Positions 63,693 through 64,000 of a stretch of DNA of 64,000 bases are shown one piece after another. The first letter of the stretch is position 1. Each line of letters begins with the position of its first letter. The stretch lies in assembly GCA_003567725.1 (NCBI GenBank), contig PWYU01000031.1:1-64000 (forward strand). The letters run 5' to 3'. The notes under the pieces are model-generated. The model worked only from the letters and a program-made list of their open reading frames with translations, made no database searches and was not told the DNA's origin. This DNA comes from Syntrophomonadaceae bacterium. Its GTDB lineage: Bacteria; Bacillota; Dethiobacteria; DTU022. Made by a program: the position numbers and the translations under genes.

Positions 63693-64000
63693 TCAACCCC
63701 AAACACTGTTTAACCATTTTCTTCTCTCTTTCCAATCAGGCATTAAAAATGATAAAAAGGCATAAAAATCTTGATCATGCTTTTGATATATAAAATGAGC
63801 CAGTTCATGCAATACCACGTAATCGATATATTCCATGGGAAAGCTGATCAACCTGGTATTTAAAGTAATCTTCTGCCGGTTCCAGGAACAGGATCCCCAC
63901 CTGGTTTTCATGGTTCGTATAGTAATTATTGGCCTCTCCAGTTGTACGCGGCTGTTAAACAGTGCCAGCATCCGGTCAAGCGAATCTTTAAACACAATAC
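63693..64000 (-). CDS. YgjP/WLM-type metallopeptidase (5' end outside window)
   Basis: The last 100 or so residues of a small M48-related zinc protease (YgjP, DUF45). Visible are KTRWGSCSWNRQKITLNTRL and the zinc site VVLHELAHFIYQKHDQDFYAFL. The frame stays open to the window edge and homologues are about 230 residues, so the gene starts beyond 64000. Confidence 0.85.
   Translation of the reverse strand, partial: IVFKDSLDRMLALFNSRVQLERPIITIRTMKTRWGSCSWNRQKITLNTRLISFPMEYIDYVVLHELAHFIYQKHDQDFYAFLSFLMPDWKERRKWLNSVWG

Overview
The window reads as the chromosome of an anaerobic Firmicute (Clostridia-like). The signs are strong AGGAGG-type ribosome sites, frequent GTG and TTG starts, a tandem glycine riboswitch, a LipM-type octanoyltransferase, ferredoxin-dependent 2-oxoacid oxidoreductase and butyrate-type beta-oxidation enzymes. 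No rRNA, tRNA, phage genes, CRISPR array or intact transposase was seen. Nearly all genes lie on the minus strand.

Layout: (1) 1-3323, proton-translocating NAD(P) transhydrogenase pntAA-pntAB-pntB. pntB runs off the left edge and carries an in-frame tandem duplication of its NADP-binding domain. (2) 3942-7043 (+), Na+/alanine symporter, alanine racemase and a small zinc-ribbon protein. (3) 7129-9969, a cyclophilin-like protein, an M20 amidohydrolase and threonine aldolase. (4) 10142-21689, housekeeping genes mixed with decayed ones: a sensor kinase with an in-frame amber codon, a truncated siroheme-decarboxylase-like remnant and a gutted class V aminotransferase. Intact genes here include thiN, an aminotransferase, CBS, GNAT, an FMN dehydrogenase, sirtuin, two HAD phosphatases and an asparagine-synthetase-like protein lacking the glutaminase cysteine. 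(5) 21789-24884, a three-subunit NADH diaphorase (NuoEFG/HndABC type) with no catalytic hydrogenase or formate dehydrogenase beside it. (6) 24994-34842, a lipoylation block (two radical SAM proteins resembling the split lipoyl synthase LipS1/LipS2, LipM, dihydrolipoyl dehydrogenase, AcoX-type NAD kinase) next to gcvT-gcvH-gcvPA-gcvPB under a tandem glycine riboswitch. Together they make and use lipoyl-GcvH.

(7) 35214-42311: fructose-bisphosphate aldolase, an OmpR-type two-component pair, a 41-residue lipoprotein, HtpX, a SurA-N-like membrane-anchored chaperone and an EamA transporter preceded by a tiny overlapping ORF. (8) 42459-49344: korDABC, then thl, hbd, bcd and a crotonase gene broken by one ochre codon. 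(9) 49643-56606: a compact seven-gene operon joining a three-subunit molybdenum hydroxylase with PreA-like dihydropyrimidine dehydrogenase, a nitrilase-family amidase, a DUF2848 protein and a cupin. This looks like a catabolic route for an N-heterocycle that I cannot match to a known pathway. (10) 57242-63630: BCCT transporter, a non-pyrrolysine MttB-family methyltransferase, a sigma-54 enhancer-binding regulator and malonate/methylmalonate-semialdehyde dehydrogenase. A near-perfect sigma-54 promoter precedes the methyltransferase, with three copies of a TTGCA-N5-TGCAT motif upstream of it. A partial YgjP-like metallopeptidase gene closes the window.

A dispersed palindromic repeat family (five copies, termini GTAAcTACTCAG/CTGAGTAGTTAC) sits between genes throughout. 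The most interesting items are the sigma-54-controlled betaine-type methyltransferase locus, the molybdenum hydroxylase operon, the split lipoyl synthase block and the duplicated PntB domain. All functional statements rest on motif recognition by eye; no database search was run.
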